64,000 nucleotides of DNA. Origin: Erythrocercus mccallii (lineage: Eukaryota; Chordata; Aves; Passeriformes; Dicruridae). Under the pieces are notes generated by a model. That model worked only from the letters and a program-made list of their open reading frames with translations. It searched no databases and was not told where the DNA came from. The stretch spans positions 372,001 to 436,000 of the forward strand of contig VZRG01000263.1 in NCBI GenBank assembly GCA_013397435.1, read 5' to 3'. Shown one piece after another: positions 40,201 to 53,500 of the stretch (positions within the stretch are counted from its first letter, which is position 1; the number at the start of each line of letters is the position of its first letter). Position numbers and translations under genes: made by a program.

Positions 40201-41328
40201 TGTAGCATCAATGGATTATTTTCACTACCACAGAAGGATTCATTTCCTGAAGGCTTAGTTTGTGGCTAAGGTTCCATTGTTTTCTGTGCCACTTCCTACA
40301 CCTACAAAAGTCCCTGCTACTACGAAATCATTGTTAATCATTGTTTTACACTTAAACATAATTAATTTTATTTTTAGTAACATTACCCATTCATTAAATA
40401 TAACCCAGTCTCCTTCCCCTCCCTAACTACATAGTTTGCTTTTTGCATCTAATATGCAACTATAATTAACCAAACCCTGGCTGAGATACAGAAGTCTTTG
40501 GAGTTGTGCTGTGACTGGAACAAGCTTCATAACTATAAAGAGTGCAAAGCATCTTGCATCTTGTCAGTCTTCATTAAATATCAACACTGATCAACAGATA
40601 GCAAAAAAATTGAAAACAATTATTAATCCAAACAAGGACAAAAGTATAAAGATAACGTTATAATCACCTTTCTCTTAACACTAAAAACAAAACAGAACAA
40701 ATCCACTTCAGCTCTCCACAGCTGTTGAATAAACCTATACAAAGACATAAACGCGCCTGGAATGGTTACCAGGTTTTGGGGTTTTTTTATTTTGAAAAGA
40801 CGTCTCCACACCCATTTAACTAAAACACAGGATTCCAAACTTCCTCGGCTACCAGACCACTACCAAAACTCAGATTTGCTGGCCAGTAGTACCCAAAGGA
40901 TTTGAGTAGTTTATAGATGTGCTTTTTCCCGTGCCTTCTGTCCCCCACTGCTCCCTACCTAGCCCCAAAGCACTCGCCTACCCGGGCAGTCCCGCAGCCC
41001 TCCCGTCGGCCGGGCAGGAACTAGCATGTCGCGCGCAGCCCTGGGGCGAGGCAGGCAAGGTAAGGGCAGGCTCAGGGGGCCGAGTCAGGGCGCGGTCCCG
41101 AACACCGCTCAAGCGGCGTAGTCAGGGGTTGGGGCCGGACCGCAGCCCGGCAGGCGAGAAGGGCTCACCGACAAGGCACGGCAGGCACAGCTAGCGGACC
41201 GAAACTACCGTGGGCAGCAGCTACACCGGAACCACTTCGGTCGCTCCCCTTCCCTCCCCCTCACCCCAGCCCAATCCCGGCAAGGCCCGTTGCGGGGCCG
41301 CGGCCGCAGCGCGCCGAGCCTGCCCTAC

Positions 41329-41480
41329 CTGAGGCCGGGACAAACACTGGGGCCGCAGCCGTGGCGCCACCACCTGAGCCGCCACCCACCGCGCGCTGCG
41401 CCGCCGCCGCATACGGCGCACGCGCGCCGCTTCACTCTCCGCCCAGCAGAGGCTGTCGGGAAAAAGGTGGGACGTGCAGT
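41329..41480 (-). other. TMTC3: Probable TMTC3 first (non-coding) exon
   Basis: A good minus-strand donor, CAG|GTAGGG, has its exon side ending at 41,329, inside the CpG island and just downstream of the ZNF143-type site. The 5' limit is a guess placed near that site. Other donors in the island are possible. Confidence 0.45.
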
Positions 41481-41489
41481 CGGCCCAGA

Positions 41490-41509
41490 GGCATGCCGGG
41501 AGCTGTAGT
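41490..41509 (-). promoter_or_regulatory. ZNF143/THAP11 (SBS) site
   Basis: On the minus strand the sequence is ACTACAGCTCCCGGCATGCC, which matches the ACTACANNTCCCNGCATGCC form of the Staf/ZNF143 site at every specified base. Such sites are common at start sites of CpG-island and bidirectional promoters. Its central position in the island supports a shared promoter. Confidence 0.8.
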
Positions 41510-41519
41510 CCCCGGGAGC

Positions 41520-41760
41520 CTGCCTCTTGGCGGAGGCGGTGCTCGGTGCCTTTGCCCCTGCGAAGCGGCGCGCTCGGGCGAGAACGCGCCCTGCCCGCCT
41601 GGCTGCCCCTCGGGACTGAGAGATCCCGCTTGGCGCCGTGGGTCTTGTCTGTGGGTGGACACGGGAGCGCTGACTTTCCTTGCGCCCACGAGTATCCGGG
41701 TCCGCGGGAGAGTCTCTGATGGCGTCGCCTGGCAGCGGCTACCGTCATCCTCCGGGAGCG
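41520..41760 (+). other. CEP290: Probable CEP290 first exon (5' UTR)
   Basis: A plus-strand donor GAGCG|GTGAGG follows 41,760, within the CpG island and to the right of the ZNF143-type site. Human CEP290 also has a non-coding exon 1 (recalled). The 5' limit is approximate. Joined to exon 2 at 44,391, an ATG at 41,719 would open a short upstream frame that stops before the CEP290 start. Confidence 0.45.
41724..41736. promoter_or_regulatory. X-box-like (RFX) word near CEP290 exon 1
   Basis: GTCGCCTGGCAGC resembles the RFX X-box (RYYRYY N1-3 RRNRAC) with one mismatch. RFX factors drive many ciliary genes, and CEP290 is one. The match is imperfect and GC-rich DNA produces such words by chance. 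Confidence 0.3.
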
Positions 41761-44390
41761 GTGAGGCCACGGGGCGGGGGGTGCTCCGGGCAGGGAGACC
41801 AAAAGCTGCCCCCGGCCGGAGCGGCCCGCGCTCCCCCGGGGAGCGGCCGGGCTGGGGGCGGCGGCGGAGCCGCTCCTCTCCTCCGGGCCGCCCGCGGGTC
41901 CCGGACAGGCGCGTCCGGGCGCCCGCGGCGGCGCAGGCTGAGGCCGGGGAAGGAGCGTCCCTCTGTGTCTGCTCTCGGCTGCTGCCTCTGCTATGCCTCG
42001 TTGGGAAGGCGGCTGCAAAACAAGGCATTTGTTAATTCGGCAGAGGTGGAATGAAACGAGGACAAACTTGTCTCAGCAGCATGGAGGGATCCTGGGCTGT
42101 CACTGAATCCTGTGGCTGGGATATGCCAAACAGGAGAGAATGGCAACCCTGCAAAGATCCTCTCTTGGCTGGGGCTTTGTAATTAAGATCTTGTGCTTCG
42201 CAGAGCTACTACGGGTAACGCAATTGGAAAGTCAAAATAACTTAAACTGAATTACCCCATGTAAACAAATACGGAGTTAGCAGAGCACATCTCCCGCCTG
42301 ACTGTGGTGTTTCTTGATATTAAGTCCCCCTCGAGTGCACGCACATGACTGTGCTGCCCATTAAACACACCTTGGTGGGAAAGGAACTCTTCCTAATGGT
42401 GCTTGATCTCCCTGTGGTGGTACGGTATCACCATGTGAGCTTGGCTGCCTCTGCCTGGTTTCCTGTAGTCGGACCAGGGCACTGCTGTTCTGGTAGTATT
42501 TGAACGTACCCTCCAGACTTCCTTTTCTATCTGAGTCTGCTGAACTTCCCAACATCTGGCCGTTTTATGCATGTTTGATTCCCTCAGTCCAGAAAATCCT
42601 GTGGTAGCTAATACCAAATCCCCATCTATTTCACACATTTTGTAGACCCATGAGCTCAGCATCTCACCACATGGATCATCTGTTTACTAAAACCACAGGT
42701 TTTAGTTGAGGACAATGGATGAGTGAAATGATGAAAAACTCTTCAATTAAATAAATTCTCTCACAGTATGTATTTACTGTGGAATATACTATGTGCATAG
42801 GTTGTACCCCCCTACCTTACTATACCTGGCCTCCAACAAGTTGAATTCAGTTGTTTATGTACAGATCTCTCTCCTTTTGGATAAAATTTTAGGACTGATA
42901 TTTTCTTAAGGCATTATTTTGTAAGTTAAGGGAAAAAGATATATGAGAGATGGAAGGTAGGAAAGGATTGACAGTGGTAAGTTTGTGTATTTGCTTTCAG
43001 AATAATTTTGATTTTTGAGCATTTAAAACTCCTAAGTTCTACGTTGTTTTAAAAAAATGAATATGTTTAAGAATTCTGATCCTTAGACAAGTATGTTGCT
43101 GAAATCAAGTAGTATTCAATTAACTGAATAAGTTGAGGTGTCAGTATTCTCCTTGTATTATCCTTTGCCATTACAACAAAACAGAAAAGCAATAATGTAG
43201 ATAGGGTGTCATCCTTGTGAAGTCATGGATTGAATGTAATGCATTTTTTGTGTTTAGCAAACATTGAAGAAATATAATAAATATAGGGGACCTTTCAAAT
43301 AGTTCACATATTCAGAAAAGATGAAGGTCATTTTTATCCTCCCTTAAGCATACAGCTGTATTTCTGAGTCTGGCAGCTCTTCTTTCAGAATGCTTAGGCA
43401 TATTAGTTTTGGAAAGCAATACCAGTTTCAGCCTTTTGTTAAGAAAGAAGGTTTCAGTTGTTGAGTCTTTAAACTGCTGAATGAGGAGCAGGGTGCGTGA
43501 TGGATCAGATCTCAAAATACCGTGCTCAGTATACAGCATTGCTGAAGTTATTGATTGAGCTTGTTTTTTTTCTATTAAATCCATATCCCTGATGTGTCAT
43601 TAGTTTTTTGAATAATACTGCATTTACTATTCTAGTTAGCTTTATTTCTTTCTTATTTTTATAACCATTTGTGCTATATTCATAATTTAGTAGATTAAAA
43701 ATGTTCTGTTCTAAACTTGGCAGAATTTGCTTTTTGAAATTTTGATCAGAAAGTCTAGAGACAGCTCCAAAGAACAGAATAATACAAGATTTCCAATCCC
43801 TTCTGCCTTTTTCAGATACTGCATTGACTTTTAGGTACGTGAGAAATCACTGTGGCACACAGCAACCAGTAGGTAAGCAGTAGAAGAAAACTTTCCACCA
43901 CTTTTAGATGAGATTTTTCTAAGTTTCCAGGTTAATTAATGTCCTTTGTCAATTCAAGTATTCTAATCAAAAAGAAATTATGTTTAATACAATGTCAAGA
44001 AGTTGATGCTCGCAGTATCAAACTAAAGATGCTGTTGGTTGTATTTTAAATATTAGAAATAATTATTTTTGTGTTTGTTCATTGGCATAAAAATACCACA
44101 TTAAGAGATGGGGAAGAAAACAAGGATATTGAAGTAAAAATACAAGTTTCCTGTGTCCTGATCTTCGCTGTCATTGAGTATGCATGGTGTAATTTTTAAC
44201 ATAAAGAAAAAGCAGTTTTATTACAGCATCCTACTTTGCAATAGATCAAAATGTGAACAGAATATTAATCAGTGTTACTGTTACTAGAATCTTCTGGTGT
44301 GTTCAGTGACCAGCCTTCATTAAATCATTTGACCTAAAATTAGTTCACACTGATAATACCTGGTAACTGTGATTTTAATCTTTGTTCCAG
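41761..44390 (+). other. CEP290: CEP290 intron 1
   Basis: The right part of the CpG island grades into AT-rich intron. Open frames at 42,361-42,662 and 43,312-43,584 on the minus strand show no recognisable product. It ends with the acceptor TTTGTTCCAG at 44,381-44,390. Confidence 0.6.
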
Positions 44391-44514
44391 GAAAAAAAGT
44401 CATAATTTCAATATGGCACCCATTTTAAATTGGAAGAAGCTCATGAGAGTTGATCCAGATACTCTGCCTCATCAAGAGGAACTAGCGGACAGATTGCTGG
44501 ATATCATGTTCAAG
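44391..44514 (+). CDS. CEP290: CEP290 exon 2 (start codon)
   Basis: Coding part 44,413-44,514, residues 1-34 (MAPILNWKKLMRVDPDTLPH onward). The first 22 nt are 5' UTR and contain a TAA in the frame of the possible upstream ORF. Donor GTGCTT is a weaker GT site. Confidence 0.94.
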
Positions 44515-47500
44515 GTGCTTGAGAAAAAGGGAACCTGAGGGTCTTGTTATATCTTCTTCCCCAAACTGTCTCTGTTCCTTCACATACATGAAAGATTTAT
44601 TGTGTGGATTTCATTGATATTAGTGTAAAACCACTTTTGTCTCTTTCCTTAGATTGATGGGAAAGACTTAAAAACTGAGACTCCAGAAAAAATGATACAC
44701 CTTTTTAAAATTACTCAGTCACTACTGAAGGTTTGTATTTTCAGACTTACTTTCTTCAATTCTGCAGATACATTTGTTTATTTTTTTTTTGTTTAAATGG
44801 AAGCATCATTATTCTTTTTTTCCCCCCTGTACCTTAAAATACTGTTTACTCCTAAGGTAATTTATATGCTAAATGTGTGCTTGCACCAGAGTGCCTTCTT
44901 GTGTAGGTGTTGGAATTTAGAAGTGGGAAGTGAAGTGAGTTGGAATAACATAGTTATATAGATGAAAAATGCAAATAAATTTCTCAGAATAAATATGTTT
45001 TAAACATGAAATCTATGGAACAATCTTTTAATTCATGGTAGTAGTAAATATTTCTTCTTTGCTTGCTATGTTTCTTTTCTCAGATGAAAAGCCAAGAGGT
45101 AGAACTGGCACTAGAAGAAGTTGAAAAAGCTGGTGAAGAGCAAGCCAGATGTGGTAAGCAAGCTTTTTTATGCTGTTCGTAAATGATTTGTTAAATGTGC
45201 TTTTTAGATTTTTATTCTTGCTGTTTTGTGACTTTTTTTTGAGAACTGGACAAAATACCAACTGCTCTAAAATCAATTGCTTCAATGAAGCCAAATGTTT
45301 AAAGTGTAAGGTTAATTGTTGTTTTATGTGTTTTTTACCTTATTGGGTGATTCACTATATCTGTTCTATTTTAACAGAAAATAATTTTAAAACCAAGCTG
45401 ATGAAACTTCAAAATGAATTAGAGGTATGTTTTAAAATTTTGTTAGTGCATAGAGTGCTCTGGTAGGGTCTTTTAATTATTTTACTTTAGACTAGTATAT
45501 AGTCTTGTAAAGTGATGAAATAACCCTACATTTTAGCAAATGCTTTTTATTGTTTTTTTGAATATGCACCAGTCCTGGGTGAATAATTACTTGACTATTT
45601 TATACTTGAAAAATTCCATTTATTTTAGTCTTAGCATCTACTTTGGTTTTTTAAATTCTTCCTACTTTGAGTATCTACTATATTTATAATGTTATTTTAA
45701 TGCTCATAAGATGGCACAAAAATCTGCTGGTGGTCGTGATACTCGTTTTTTGCGTGATGAGATCCACCAACTGGAAAAACAATTGGAACAAAAAGAGAGA
45801 CAGTTAACAGATACAGAAAAAGAGTTGGAAAAGGAGAAGAAAGTGAATGAACAGGTAAGAAGGACTTGAGCTTGACATCTCTAGAAGCTGTTCTGTCAAG
45901 TATTTTGAAAAGTTGATATTCTAAAAAAAGCATCTGAAATTAAAAAAACCCCACTAATGAAATAGGTTTGCTGTGCATTTATTTTCTTTGTTTCTGGAGT
46001 TCTTTGTGGTGTCAGTGATACATATAAAGGTTTTCTGTCTTGTAGCTTGCTCTTCGAATTGAGGATGCTGAAAATGAGAACATCAGATTCAGGAGAGAGG
46101 TTAGCAAAAATTATTGCTGATTTACCGTATTTTTAACTTTTTAAATAAGTATATTACTATATGTATTTATAATTTTTGGTGGTATGTTTAATTTTGGAAC
46201 ATTTCCTGTTTACTAGTGTAAAGTAAATATGTAGTACCTCTGCTCCAATGAAACAGAGTTAATTGAGGTTAGAAAGTCTCTACATTTCAATTTGAATAGT
46301 CCTACTGTGCATTAGCTGGGCCTGGATTTTGGGTTTTGAATTTTTAGTATTTTTCTTAAATATTCATGGCCAAGTGGATTTTTTAAATTATTGTTCTGGA
46401 GTAAAACCTTGATAACCATTTGTCAAAATACCCTTCTGTATATGTGTGCATGCAGAGGTATAACAAAAGCTATTTCATTTTGTCTCTATATTGATTAATA
46501 TTTAGTCTTCCAACAGCAAAGCCAATTTCTAATATTTTTCATGCTTTGTTCTCTTGGTCTTGTTTTCTCCTTTTTAATATGAAGAAAAAGCGCATAAAGA
46601 AAAAGGTGAGGCTTCTAAGACTTTTAAAAGCAGACTGTAGGAATTTGGATGGGTTTTGCGTGTCATAGGTCTTTGTGTTAGCTTGCTAGAAATGCAACAA
46701 GTTTGTCTTCAACTCTTAGAAATGGATTTGAGTTTGAATTGCTTTTTGTGCAGAACGAACAATTACGTCAGGATGTGGTTGACTATCAGAGGCAAATAGA
46801 TTCTCAAAAAGAAGCAATTCCATTACGAAGAGGAGAGGTTTCTGATTACTCATCACAGCTGTCCAAAAGAAGCTCTGAGCTTGTCCAGTATTTGGATGAA
46901 ATTCAGGTAAAAGTCTCTGCATTCTATTGAGTTTTACTGACCGTAGTGTCTCTCATGACACTATGTCAATTTACAGATAAAGTCATATGGAGGAAGGTAA
47001 TTCATAATATTGATAGAGTTCTGTCATACATACAGTCTGCATCTGTGAATTTGGCAGAGGTAATGAAGTTATGACAGGGAGAGAGATATGTCTTATTTGC
47101 TGGTTGGATTTGTTGAAATTGATAACCTAGAGGGGAAATACTGTATTCTGTGCTAATTTTGTGCAAGACTTTCAAGTTCTTATGCAGGTTAAGTGCCCAT
47201 TAAGATGGGCACTTTCTAAAAGCAGTGTTTTCTTTATTTTTGCAGAATTTGACTGAAGCTAATGAGAAGTTAGAGATTCAAAACCAAGAAATGAGGAAAA
47301 ACCTTGAGGAATCGGTGCAAGAAATGGAGAAGATGACTGATGAATATAGCAAAATGAAACTAATTGTGCAACAGTCTGATATTATTATGGATGAGTTGAG
47401 AAAAGAGACAGATCGGTACAAATTTCAAGTAAGAAATGACTCATTATTTAGTATAATTTTTTTTACGTTTCTACTCTGTTTTCATATTTTAGCTTAAGTC

Positions 47501-50500
47501 AAAACCTTATATCTATGCAGTTAACACCACACACTCCTCTAAAGTAATGCTCTTTTAAAAAGTAGTGTGATCTTTGAATATGATACAGATTTTAAAATTT
47601 GTACCTGGAGATCACAAAAAAAATGTGGACTGCAGATCACAAAACTTTTTTTTTGTATAGAAAGTTAGTCATACTCTGTTCTCAAAAGTCATTCCCTTGC
47701 TGTTGTAATAATAATCTGTAAAATATTATGTACTTGATATACTGTGTTTTTACATATATACAGCTTAGGCCCAAACCTTTTTGTGGTATGATATTTATCC
47801 AAATGGCATGTTTAGGTTCAGGATCTTTCAGACCAGCTGAAAGCAAAAAATGAGGAAGATGATCCACTCATGGCAGCTGTAAATGCGAAAGTTGAAGAAT
47901 GGAAGGTACTTTTTAATACTTATAAAATCTTTAGTACTTTTAAAGTAATTTTTAGGAATTGCTTCAAGTGTTCTGATGGTATTTTATCTTCTTTTCAGAA
48001 AATCTTAGCTTCAAAAGATGATGAACTCATAGAGTATCAGCAAATGTTATTTAACTTGGAAGAGAAAATGAAAATGGTCCAACTTGATGTAGACAGAAAC
48101 AGTATACTGTCCCTTCAGCAGGTACAATTCATGTGAGACATGGCACATATAGAGATCACCATTAACTAGATATGCTAGTGACCAAATACATATTTAGTCT
48201 TTCATAGTTTGTAAATGTGAAATGCTTAATTTTGAGAATTATGAGACAGGTCAATTCATTCCACTGCAAAGTTAGCTTAATAGACAACGTACTAAGAAAA
48301 CTTCTCTGTACGTATGCATGCATGTATGTATGTATGTGTGACCTGAACTCTTGGTTGCTGGCTCTGCTACTTTCATATTCATCTTTTCTAACTATTATGT
48401 AGTGTTTCTAAAATATGGCTTAGCTTCTGTCCACTACATTTGTTAGGTAAGGAACAGTCTTACCTAGTACTTAATTTTCTGTGTTCCTTTGTCTCATCTG
48501 ATTAACTCTGTGGTTCATCATATGATAGAGCAAGCTGAATTTGTGTATCTTTCATATTCACACAAAATGACATAATTCTTCATGATTTTGAACGTCTCCA
48601 CTTTCTTAAAAAACATAATCCCCCTCCCATCCCCCCAAAATAATGTGATCTATTAAGAATCCTGAATTAGTCTCTATGGAAAGCATACTCTGATTCCAGG
48701 ATGATATCCTGCCTTGCTTCAAGTTTTTTAAGTAAATTGTAATGACATTTATGTTTCATGTTGGGTTCTTATAAACTGAGCAGTATGATGAGATATATTT
48801 ATGCAGTCTTCTAAACCAAGTGACAGATAGCTTCTCAAGAGAAAAACACCCTAAAGTACAAATCAGCCTTAGGTATCAAAAGAGGAAAGCAGCTGAAAGT
48901 AACTTTGATAAGGCAGCTGTTTGGTTTTAGCTGATTAGATGGCTGTAGAGGTTGCTTTTGGGGGGGGGGGTTGGAGTATTGTTAGCATGGCATTTTGAAA
49001 TGTTTTGGGGAAATAAGCATGTACTTTAAGCGGCCATTTGAAAATTAAATCAAGTTACTGCTCAGGTTTTTACTCAAAATGGACTGAGCTTGCTATCCTT
49101 CAATGTATGTTTATATTTTAAAGGGTTATAGCTAGGTTTTTATAACTTTGCTAAGCTCTCTACTTTTAAGTTTCAAATGTGGTTGTATTTGTAAGAAAGC
49201 CTGAAAGTTGTTTTTCAGAACATTGTATAAAGTATCCAAAGTATAAAGTAAGGACTTGAGATTTTTACATTTTTAAATTACATTATTATTTTTTTACATT
49301 TTATTAGTATTAATGCCTGTAACTTTTTTTTAAATTCTCTTTATCATTTACCACTCTTGTTATTCATCACAGAAAAAATAGCATTAAGCTTTCTGTGTTG
49401 TTTCTGAAGTTTGCGTACAAGTACAGAAATAGGATAGTATACATAGAAGTCACTTCCACCGTCTGTGTGTACCTATGAATGTATATAAATCCAAAACAAG
49501 ATACCATATGAATTTTGAGAAGTTAGATGGCCTGCTGAAAGGCTGTCTGCAATGCACATGTCATGTATGATGGATTGTTAGTCCTGCAATCTTGAACTTA
49601 TGTCTCTCAGTTCCCAATGGCAATTGTTTATGAGGAGGCTGCAAGAAACCTGTATCACCTGAAACTTTTCATCTAACATTGGCAAACTCTTGGAGTACTG
49701 TTTCCATTTAAAATCATTATACTAAAATGCTGCTTATTTTTCAGTGTTTGAGTGCTTTATTTTTACTTTCTTTTTTATTTTTCCTGCTTTGCATTTATAT
49801 ACCGAACTTCTAGATAATATCTGAACTCTCTGTTGTAAGTATAGTATATTTGATCTTCTATAAATTGTTTTGTATTAGCTACATGTAATTTCTTCATTTT
49901 GCATGTGATGTTTTGTATTGGTAGTTTGCCTGTCAGTAAAGAGGGATCTTTTAATCGAGTTTCTTTTCTTTGCATGCTTAGGGGGTGCAAGAGCGAGATG
50001 CTCAGATAAGATTGCTCACTGAGCAAGTTGAACAGTATACAAAAGAAATGGAGAAAAATGCATTCGTTATTGAGAAATTAAAAGATGATCTCCAAAAAGA
50101 TAAAGGTAACATGACTATTTCGTATTAATGTCAAAATCAGAAAAATCAGAAACCACAAATTTACTGTGCATTCTTTTTTTATTTTTAGAAGTACAGAAAA
50201 AAAATTGCAATATTTGCATAATTTTAGTGTCTAATCTTTTTTCCTATTTTTTTTTTATTAAACATTCGTGAAATGTTTAAATTTATCCAGATTACCTCAG
50301 TGGATTTTATGGGTAATAAAACTATACGTGATCTGTAAAAGTTAGAGCGTAACATGTAAGATCTCAGCTCCATTAAGAACTGAAAAGAATTCCAAATAAA
50401 TTCTGATGTCCCTTCTGTGCACTCACTTATGATAAATATTGTTTGAAGGAAGTGTTGGAGGAAAGAAAACCCAACCTCTTATATGTAGTGTCTTGTAATT

Positions 50501-53500
50501 TCCTAATTAAAAAGAGCAAGAAATGAAAATCTCCTTTATAATCACCTTTTCTGAAGTGTTGCTGTCTTGATTAATGGCAGATAGCAAGAATTCCTGGTTG
50601 AATTGTAAACATCCAGGTTTTTCTTTCCAGGTCATTCATCTCTTACTCAGCAGAACCAAATTGGGGATATGCAAGAAAAGTTAAAAATGCTAGAAGAGAG
50701 AACCATGGAGGCTGAGAAATCAGCAGAATTGGCAGAAGCACATGCTAGAGAAAAAGACAAAGAGCTTGTTGAGACTTTGAAAAGAATGAGAGACTATGAA
50801 CTGGTAAACAGTTTGTCAGGGTGGAGAGGGTATTAATCATATTTTTAGGAGAGTGTTTTGTCCTTCCATCTTTATTTAATTGTTCTAATTAAAAATTATA
50901 TAAATTACTTTGATGCCCTTCCTCCTCCTTCTTCCCTTCCCTATGGAACAGTAATTGAACACTCAAGATATGATTCTTCAAAGGATCATGTAGTTGGAAG
51001 ACTCACTTTTGAAATATGTAAGCTCCTCTGTAGTCAAGGACAGATTTATAGGATCTGCTTTTTATTCGGTAACTTTTTTCACTAAGCATAGTGCAGAACA
51101 GTGATAGAGTTTGAAAACCTTTTTTTCTTGTCTATGTAATGATGAAAGAAAGATTCATGATCTATTTCAGTAAGTCTTCTGTTGGTTGGTTTGTTCTTAC
51201 TTCCTGTGTGGGGTTTTTGCAGGGAATATATGGCTTGGAAGAAGCTGTTGCTGAAATCAAAGATTTAAGAAAGCAAGTCAAAATACGAGAACATGAGATT
51301 GAGTCATTAATTAAGGAAGTCAATAAACTTGAACTTAAAATAAATGACTTCCTTGATGAAAATGAAGAACTCAGAGAGCGCTTAGGTATGCTGTATCCAG
51401 TACATGTTCGATTATTTGTTTTGTAAAAATTGAAGTAGGATTCTATAATGGAAATTTCTTACTACACCAAGTCACTGGAAATAATTTGTTATAGTCTGCT
51501 AATATTTTCAAGTAGTTTTAATTAATTTGGACAAACTGCATGAATGAACTTGGTTTACAGGTTCCTTTGACTGAAGAAAGTAGAATAGGTTCTCTACTCC
51601 CTTTTTTTGTTTTGATTCATCTTCAACCACACGCTGCCTAATAAACTTCCTAAGATGGTATTTGGAAACCACAGCATCCTGAAGCTGTAGTGCTAGATGA
51701 AACACACAGAGAAAACTTCAGATAGGCTTATTTTTAAATAGAAGAATTTAAACATAAATAGAGTTAATTTTGGGCACCACTTTATTGCATTTTGGGTTTT
51801 GAGTAACTGAGGTAAAATAAATCTTTCTTCTGCTCTTAATATGTGGAGTATAAGATGTGCGTTTATGTTATAAAGATAGATATATATTTTTATAGATGGT
51901 TGACATATATTCAACTATCAACAAATTATTTTTTATCTCCACTTCTCTAGTTATGTTCTTACATAAATTAACTGCATTAACTAACATTAATGTTCCTCCT
52001 TAATGAATAACTGATATAAATTGATACACTTTTTTTTAGGTCTTGAGCCAAAGACAATTCTTGATTTAAATGAATTCAGAAGCAGCAAAGCACTGAAGCA
52101 GCAGCAGTACAGAGCTGAAAACCAGATTCTTATGCAAGAGGTAAGTGATAAATCCTATTTTTGTGTAAGAGCTATGTAATAAAAATGCATTTGAACAAAA
52201 TGCAATGATCTGAATATAATATCTGTATAATAATATGCAGATTGAAAGACTAGAAGAGGAAAGAATTGAACTGAAAAAACACATTCGTAAGTTGGCTCAG
52301 GAGAAAGGAAGAAGAGTTGCAACAATAGGTAGGATATTTTTAATACAAACTGTCCTTTCAAAAACATTCTGTTTATACTTAAGCATACACGTTCTGTTTA
52401 TAGTTAATTTAGCTATTTTATATTTACTCGTTTGTTTAAATTAAAAGGCTAAATACACTGCATTGAATCTGTAGGAAGAGATGAGTGGTTTTGGATTTCC
52501 TGATCTTACAACCCAATATCTTCTTGAGTTGTGATGACTTGTAATGCATCACTGTCATTGCCTTGCAGTAGATGCAGGATGATCTCCCCAAAATTTCCAG
52601 TAAATCTACTGAATTCATGTGTTTCAAAATTTTTAAAAATTCAGTTCCATGCCACTCAGGGTACCATAATGCTCAGATGGAAAGGTAGAAAACTAGAACT
52701 CAGATATAATAAATGGAATGTATTCTTTTGATTGAAGACCAAGTAAGATTTCCTAATAATTTATTATTTGTACATCTACTTGCACTTAGGATTGGATGCT
52801 GATAATATACAGATGACTGATAGCTTTACTGAAGAGACAGGAAAGAATACAAGGAAGTTGGATTTCATAAGCAGGCATGACATTGCTGAAGTAGAAGCAA
52901 AGGTAGGTTCAGAAAGCAAGTTTATGAACATTTCTTGTATTTCTCTTTCAAAAATTAAAACCACCTATTTTGTAAATATTTTTTTAAATACTTATCTAGG
53001 GGCTTTTATTAACTGCTTTTAAAAAATCCACAAATTAATAATATGTAATATTTTTTAGAAGGCTAGTGAATATTCTGTATTTTTTGTAAAGACGTCCTAG
53101 CAGCTCATGTAAGTTGGAATGCAGAAACACACTTGCAGGTAGAGTAGCACCAGCTGAAATTCTGAAGACAGAGAAAAATACAGCTGAAAAGAGAAAGGCT
53201 GTTTTCAGCTATATTTCTTCTTAGAAGGGAAATCTACTTCGAAGATCTTCTGGCATACATGAGAATTCAGATCACTTGGAAAAAAGCAGAAATACTTTTT
53301 TGGTTCATTTAGGTTCTAAGCCTATGTGGTAGGGTGGCAACTAGTTAAACCCAAGTGTAATTTTGAAGCTTTTGGTGTTTTCATATCACTAGAGCTACAA
53401 CTTACAAAGCCTCACAGACTTCTGATTTGTACCAGACCACTATTCCAGCTGCTGCATGACCCAAGAATACGTATTTCACTATGGACAGTGTTATATGGGA

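Larger units (their letters stand above)
33098..41328 (-). other. TMTC3: 5' intron region of TMTC3 (non-coding)
   Basis: About 8.2 kb between the first coding exon and the CpG island. It is AT-rich with no protein-coding exon. It contains the candidate exon at 33,684-33,797, two CR1 3'-end fragments (34,395-34,530 and 34,900-34,985) and a CTCF-like site (37,219-37,232). Scattered short open frames on both strands show no recognisable products. Confidence 0.6.
40960..42060. promoter_or_regulatory. CpG island, bidirectional promoter of TMTC3 and CEP290
   Basis: A sharp rise in GC and CpG begins near 40,960 and fades by about 42,060. It sits between the divergent genes TMTC3 (left, minus) and CEP290 (right, plus). 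It contains GC-box-like CCGCCC words, a ZNF143/THAP11-type site (41,490-41,509), an X-box-like word (41,724-41,736) and plausible donors for first exons in both directions. Long open frames here on both strands (for example 41,221-42,018 minus) are GC-driven and not credible genes. Exact start sites cannot be read from sequence. Confidence 0.85.

Noticed and set aside
41221..42035. Open frames up to 265 codons on both strands in the CpG island
   Set aside because: High GC removes stop codons. The frames overlap each other on both strands, show no protein similarity, and sit where the promoter and first exons of TMTC3 and CEP290 belong.
48960..48970. Run of eleven G, considered as a quadruplex or structural element
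   Set aside because: A single G-run without the further G-tracts needed nearby; more likely a simple homopolymer.
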